This document shows positions 60,882 to 64,000 of a stretch of 64,000 nucleotides of DNA, one piece after another (the first letter of the stretch is position 1; every line of letters begins with the position of its first letter). Source of the DNA: Adhaeribacter soli (GTDB taxonomy: Bacteria > Bacteroidota > Bacteroidia > Cytophagales > Hymenobacteraceae); contig NZ_VTWT01000003.1 of the NCBI RefSeq assembly GCF_008727925.1, forward strand, positions 434,001 through 498,000. The letters are read 5' to 3'. The translations under genes were made by a program, and so were the position numbers. Under the pieces are notes generated by a model, which worked only from the letters and a program-made list of their open reading frames with translations, was not told the origin of the DNA and did not search any database.

Positions 60882-61946
60882 TTGAAAACAGTATCCTTTT
60901 TACTTAAAAGACTCGCGCACGGCCTGCTGATCCTGCTGGGCGTGGTGGTTACGGTTTTCTTTTTGTTCAACGTGCTGCCCGGCGATCCGGTAGCTTTGCT
61001 GGCCGGTCAGCGTTCCGACCTTTCCACGCGCGAAGCCATTACGAAAGAACTGGGTTTGGATAAACCGTTGCCGGTACAGTTGCTCTACTACGTAAACGAT
61101 ATTTCCCCGCTGGGTATTCACGCTGCCGATTCTGCTACGCAAGCCAAATACGATTACAAGAAAATAGTGCCGGTTTCCGGCGAAAAAGTGCTGGCCTGGA
61201 AAACGCCTTACTTGCGGCGTTCCTTTCAGAGCAATAAAAATGTAACCGATATCCTGCTCGATCATTTTACCGGAACGCTTTGGCTGGCCGCCGCCGCTAT
61301 GCTTATTGCATCTGTAATAGGAATTACATTTGGCATATTAGCAGCGCTTAAACCGCACAGCTGGCTCGATCACACGCTCATTTCCACGTCCATTCTGGGA
61401 ATTTCGGTGCCATCTTTTGTAGCCGCCATTCTCATTGCCATGACTTTCGGTTTTTACTGGAGCCACCTTACCGGCTTAAACCTGACCGGGCAGTTATTCG
61501 AAATCGATCCGTTTGAAGGCCGGAAGCTGGAATTGCGTAATTTAATTCTGCCGGCAGTTGCCCTGGGAATCCGTCCGCTGGCCATTATTACGCAATTAAC
61601 CCGAAGCTCTATGGTAGATGTTTTGAGTCAGGATTACATCCGGACGGCACGCGCTAAAGGATTGTCAAAAAGCAACATTATCCGGAAACATGCCCTGAAA
61701 AATGCCCTGAATCCGGTAATTACGGCCGTTTCCGGCTGGCTGGCTTCGCTTATGGCGGGTGCGTTCTTCATCGAATACATTTTCAACTGGAAAGGCCTGG
61801 GTTCGGTAACCTTACGGGCGGTAGAAAACCTCGATTTTCCGGTGGTAATGGGCGCAACCCTGTTCATCGCTTTCCTGTTCATTCTCATCAACATCCTCGT
61901 CGATCTGATGTACACCGTGCTCGATCCGCGGGTGAAACTCGACTAG
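60882..61946 (+). CDS. ABC transporter permease, dipeptide/oligopeptide type
   Basis: 354 residues from a TTG at 60882 (KTVSFLLKRLAHGLLILLGV); the family always starts with such a basic segment before the first helix, and no ATG is available. DppB/OppB-like: VTVFFLFNVLPGDPVALLAG near 21-41, then about 100 periplasmic residues, then the five-helix BPD_transp_1 domain (about 120-345) with the EAA-type loop RTARAKGLSKSNIIRKHALKN near 257-277. The solute-binding protein, second permease and ATPases are not in the window, as is common in Bacteroidota. Followed after 2 bp by aroK. Confidence 0.93.
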   Translation: MKTVSFLLKRLAHGLLILLGVVVTVFFLFNVLPGDPVALLAGQRSDLSTREAITKELGLDKPLPVQLLYYVNDISPLGIHAADSATQAKYDYKKIVPVSGEKVLAWKTPYLRRSFQSNKNVTDILLDHFTGTLWLAAAAMLIASVIGITFGILAALKPHSWLDHTLISTSILGISVPSFVAAILIAMTFGFYWSHLTGLNLTGQLFEIDPFEGRKLELRNLILPAVALGIRPLAIITQLTRSSMVDVLSQDYIRTARAKGLSKSNIIRKHALKNALNPVITAVSGWLASLMAGAFFIEYIFNWKGLGSVTLRAVENLDFPVVMGATLFIAFLFILINILVDLMYTVLDPRVKLD

Positions 61947-61948
61947 CC

Positions 61949-62476
61949 ATGCACATCTATTTAATCGGTATGCCCGGCGCCGGAAAAACTACCCTCGGCC
62001 GGCAGCTTGCCGCTACTCTGAACCTTCCTTTTATTGATCTGGATGAAGCTATCGAAAAGCAGGCCGGTTTAACCATTCCACAACTATTTGAGCAAAAAGG
62101 AGAAGCTTATTTCCGGCAACTGGAATCCGAAGTTCTGAAAACCGTTTCTGATTCTGCCGAAAGACTGGTAATTGCCACCGGCGGCGGCACGCCCTGCTTT
62201 TCCGACAATATGGCTTTTATGAACAAAAATGGCACTACAGTTTATTTAAGAACCGAACCGGATGTTCTGGTGCAAAGGCTTTTAAATCAGGAGTTAAGCC
62301 AAAGACCTTTACTTAAGGGAAAATCGGAAACAGAACTGCTGGCCTATTTAACGCAAACAATAACGGCCCGGCAACCGTTTTACTTACAGGCTGGTATTAT
62401 TTTTGAAGCGCGGGATAATATGCAGGCTGTGGCACAACTGTCAGCTTTTATTAGTCGTTTCGAAAGCAGTTGCTAA
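61949..62476 (+). CDS. aroK: shikimate kinase
   Basis: Phosphorylates shikimate with ATP in aromatic amino-acid synthesis; cytoplasmic. 175 residues. Walker A GMPGAGKTT at 8-16; substrate-binding DLDEAIE at about 31-37; RQLESEVL near 56; ATGGGTPCF near 76 (the GGG loop); lid arginines in LSQRPLLKGK near 111-120. It follows the permease gene by 2 bp and is probably co-transcribed with it, an association also seen in other Bacteroidota genomes as far as I recall. Confidence 0.94.
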   Translation: MHIYLIGMPGAGKTTLGRQLAATLNLPFIDLDEAIEKQAGLTIPQLFEQKGEAYFRQLESEVLKTVSDSAERLVIATGGGTPCFSDNMAFMNKNGTTVYLRTEPDVLVQRLLNQELSQRPLLKGKSETELLAYLTQTITARQPFYLQAGIIFEARDNMQAVAQLSAFISRFESSC

Positions 62477-62547
62477 GCGATGGCAGGCTTATATAACAAA
62501 ATTAGCTACTTTTACCCTGAAGAAAACACGTACAAATTCCCATACCT

Positions 62548-63156
62548 ATGAAACCGAATCATAAAGGCAGTGCCCAATTGTTCGAGAACCCTTTTCTGGA
62601 GCGGCTCACCAAAACCCATATTGCGCTCCCGATTTCTATTTTCATTGCCATTTCTATCGGGCTTATCTATTATGGATTCATGCATGGCTTCCTCGATGTG
62701 CTTTCGGCCATTGGCTTGTTCTTTGCCGGCTGGCTGATCTTTTCTTTGATCGAGTACATGGCGCACCGGCACGTATTCCACATGGAGCCTACCAATAATT
62801 TTAAAAAGAACATTCAGTATAAATTCCACGGCAACCACCACGACTACCCGAAAGATAAAGACCGGCTGGCCATGCCGCCCATTGTGAGTTTGTTTATTTC
62901 CTCTTTCCTGTTCTTTACCTTCAGACTGGTTTTCGGACAGTTTGTATTCGGTATTGTAGCCGGTTTACTGTTTGGCTACGCGCTTTACCTGTTCGTGCAC
63001 TATGCCGTACATGCCTACGCCCCGCCTAAGAACTTTCTGAAAACGCTCTGGATCCACCACAGCATTCACCATTATAAAGATCCGAACCGTGCTTACGGCG
63101 TATCTTCTCCGCTTTGGGACTGGGTATTCGGTACCATGCCGGAACGGAAGAAATAG
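62548..63156 (+). CDS. sterol desaturase / fatty-acid hydroxylase superfamily protein
   Basis: 202 residues with four predicted membrane helices (near 27-45, 51-70, 107-125, 129-150). Di-iron His motifs can be read: HRHVFH (74-79), HGNHHDYPKD (93-102), HYAVHA near 152 and HHSIHHYKD (171-179). The pattern and spacing are of fatty acid 2-hydroxylase-like enzymes, and in Bacteroidota such proteins could hydroxylate membrane or sulphonolipid acyl chains; the substrate is inference. Start ATG 62548. Transcribed downstream of aroK with 71 bp between. Confidence 0.88.
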   Translation: MKPNHKGSAQLFENPFLERLTKTHIALPISIFIAISIGLIYYGFMHGFLDVLSAIGLFFAGWLIFSLIEYMAHRHVFHMEPTNNFKKNIQYKFHGNHHDYPKDKDRLAMPPIVSLFISSFLFFTFRLVFGQFVFGIVAGLLFGYALYLFVHYAVHAYAPPKNFLKTLWIHHSIHHYKDPNRAYGVSSPLWDWVFGTMPERKK

Positions 63157-63180
63157 ATAGTTATCTTTATCTATTGAATT

Positions 63181-63208
63181 AAAAAGGGACTTCGGCCCCT
63201 TTTTTTTA
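63181..63208 (+). terminator. terminator of the fatty-acid hydroxylase gene
   Basis: A short stem AAAAGGG (63182-63188) with CCCCTTTT and an ACTTCGGC loop, followed by eight T's. Confidence 0.7.
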
Positions 63209-64000
63209 TGCCCGGATTTTACCTAAAGCTGGTGCTCAATAGCCTATAAACTGAAGAGTAATTCCGTTCGCCGTTGTTGCATATTTTCATTATAGCTATC
63301 AGACTAAGTTGATATATTGTGTTATCGCGGCCTTGTGAAGGCAGGGCAGTTTTATCCTAAAAAAACAGCTTTTTCAGATACTTTTATCCGAAAACTTCCT
63401 GTTAGGGGTCTATTGATCCCCGGATTGTAGCCTGAAAATGGACCACGCGGGCTAATAAGCCCGCAACAGGATGCTTCCGGATCAATAGATCCGAAAGATC
63501 AAACGGAGAGGATCCGCTAGAATGAAACAGCCCTGCTTGTGAAGTGAACTATCGCATGCCGAACCCTGACGAAAAGCATTTTTTACAGCTACGCTGGATC
63601 CTTTCGACTCCCGTCTCAGGAATGCTCAAATGGCGCAGTAGTATGTAATAGTTTCTTCGGAGCTTCCCTCGCAAGTTTCGTGGTCCCGCCCTTGCTTATG
63701 CTCTGTATGGCATCATGCATTGGCTTCGTCTGATGATTATTCTGTTTTTGCCGGCCATTATCTTGCAGCCTGCTTTTACCCGATAAATAAAACTTTTTGA
63801 AGCGCCAGAGTCTTCTTTGTGCAGCACTGGGGCTTTTATGTTTCAACTGTAAGCCGGTTCCTGTCTAATACACAAGGGTATTTTTGAGACTTTTAGCAAG
63901 TGCCGTAATTACGTATCGGTATAGCGAGCCAACATATTGCCGGCCGAATTGCCGGTTCTTTTAGCGGTTTGAGCTGCATGCTTGCAATCTTCATGTTCTA
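63209..64000. other. gene-free region with repeats
   Basis: No convincing gene in about 790 bp. It holds a pair of TCTATTGATCCCCGG / GATCAATAGATCCGAAAG segments (63409-63423 and 63481-63500) around a GCGGGCTAATAAGCCCGC hairpin (63448-63465), a degenerate family D copy (63543-63660) and a terminator-like hairpin near 63797-63836 (AAGCGCCAG with CTGGGGCTT). The frames here have no family signature. Confidence 0.6.

Noticed and set aside
63616-63846. 76-codon open frame on the minus strand at the window's end
   Set aside because: Lies across degenerate repeats with no family signature.

Overview
The window is a chromosomal segment of a Bacteroidota bacterium, most likely Cytophagales and perhaps Hymenobacteraceae. 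Four things point there. Several proteins are type IX secretion (T9SS) cargo with C-terminal sorting domains. Bacteroidota-specific families are present (DUF4295 after ribosomal protein L33, DUF4249, DUF4403, DUF5522, a BT_3928-like DoxX protein, bacillithiol enzyme BshC). Promoters fit TTG-N19..21-TAnnTTTG rather than the sigma70 consensus. Shine-Dalgarno sequences are mostly absent and GTG/TTG starts are frequent. Coding GC is moderate, near 45-50% by eye. I saw no rRNA, tRNA, CRISPR array, prophage or transposase gene.

Layout. 1-6.9 kb: a partial membrane protein, def-ruvX, a C-terminal processing protease, an AT-rich lipoprotein, a homogentisate dioxygenase-like enzyme and a lipoprotein. 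7-7.6 kb: a nested inverted-repeat element. 7.6-14.7 kb: a membrane-anchored J-domain protein with a membrane partner, hemB, an alpha/beta hydrolase, ornithine aminotransferase and small proteins. 14.9-17.1 kb: rpmB, rpmG, DUF4295 and ftsY. 17.6-23.9 kb: an outer-membrane operon of an STN-containing TonB receptor, a DUF4249 lipoprotein and a large MG2/plug-like protein. 24-32.9 kb: rimO, bshC, formyl-THF cyclo-ligase, a T9SS type A cargo, mnmD, a thioesterase and rlmN.

33-43.8 kb is the most distinctive part: five tandem paralogues of about 640 residues, each with a signal peptide, a propeller-like N-terminal half, two PKD/Ig-like modules and a gliding-associated (type B T9SS) C-terminal domain. 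Their N-terminal halves differ, whereas their C-terminal halves are nearly identical in places. One stretch of about 262 bp is identical between copies 2 and 5. The spacers carry copies of the same terminator hairpin found after rlmN.

43.9-52.9 kb: an outer-membrane protein, a YihY-type protein, lipoproteins, DUF4403, a thioredoxin, a beta-barrel and the divergent tdh/kbl threonine-degradation pair. 53.3-63.2 kb: a TPR lipoprotein, two tandem peroxiredoxins (one with an altered active site), cdaA-folP facing a DUF1599 gene, a BT_3928-like protein, an oligopeptide-type permease, shikimate kinase and a fatty-acid-hydroxylase-like protein. 63.2-64 kb has no gene.

Almost every gene-free stretch above 300 bp is filled with dispersed short repeats arranged as inverted pairs, often one pair inside another. 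At least six or seven repeat families can be told apart by eye. This intergenic architecture and the five-gene array are the features most worth following up.
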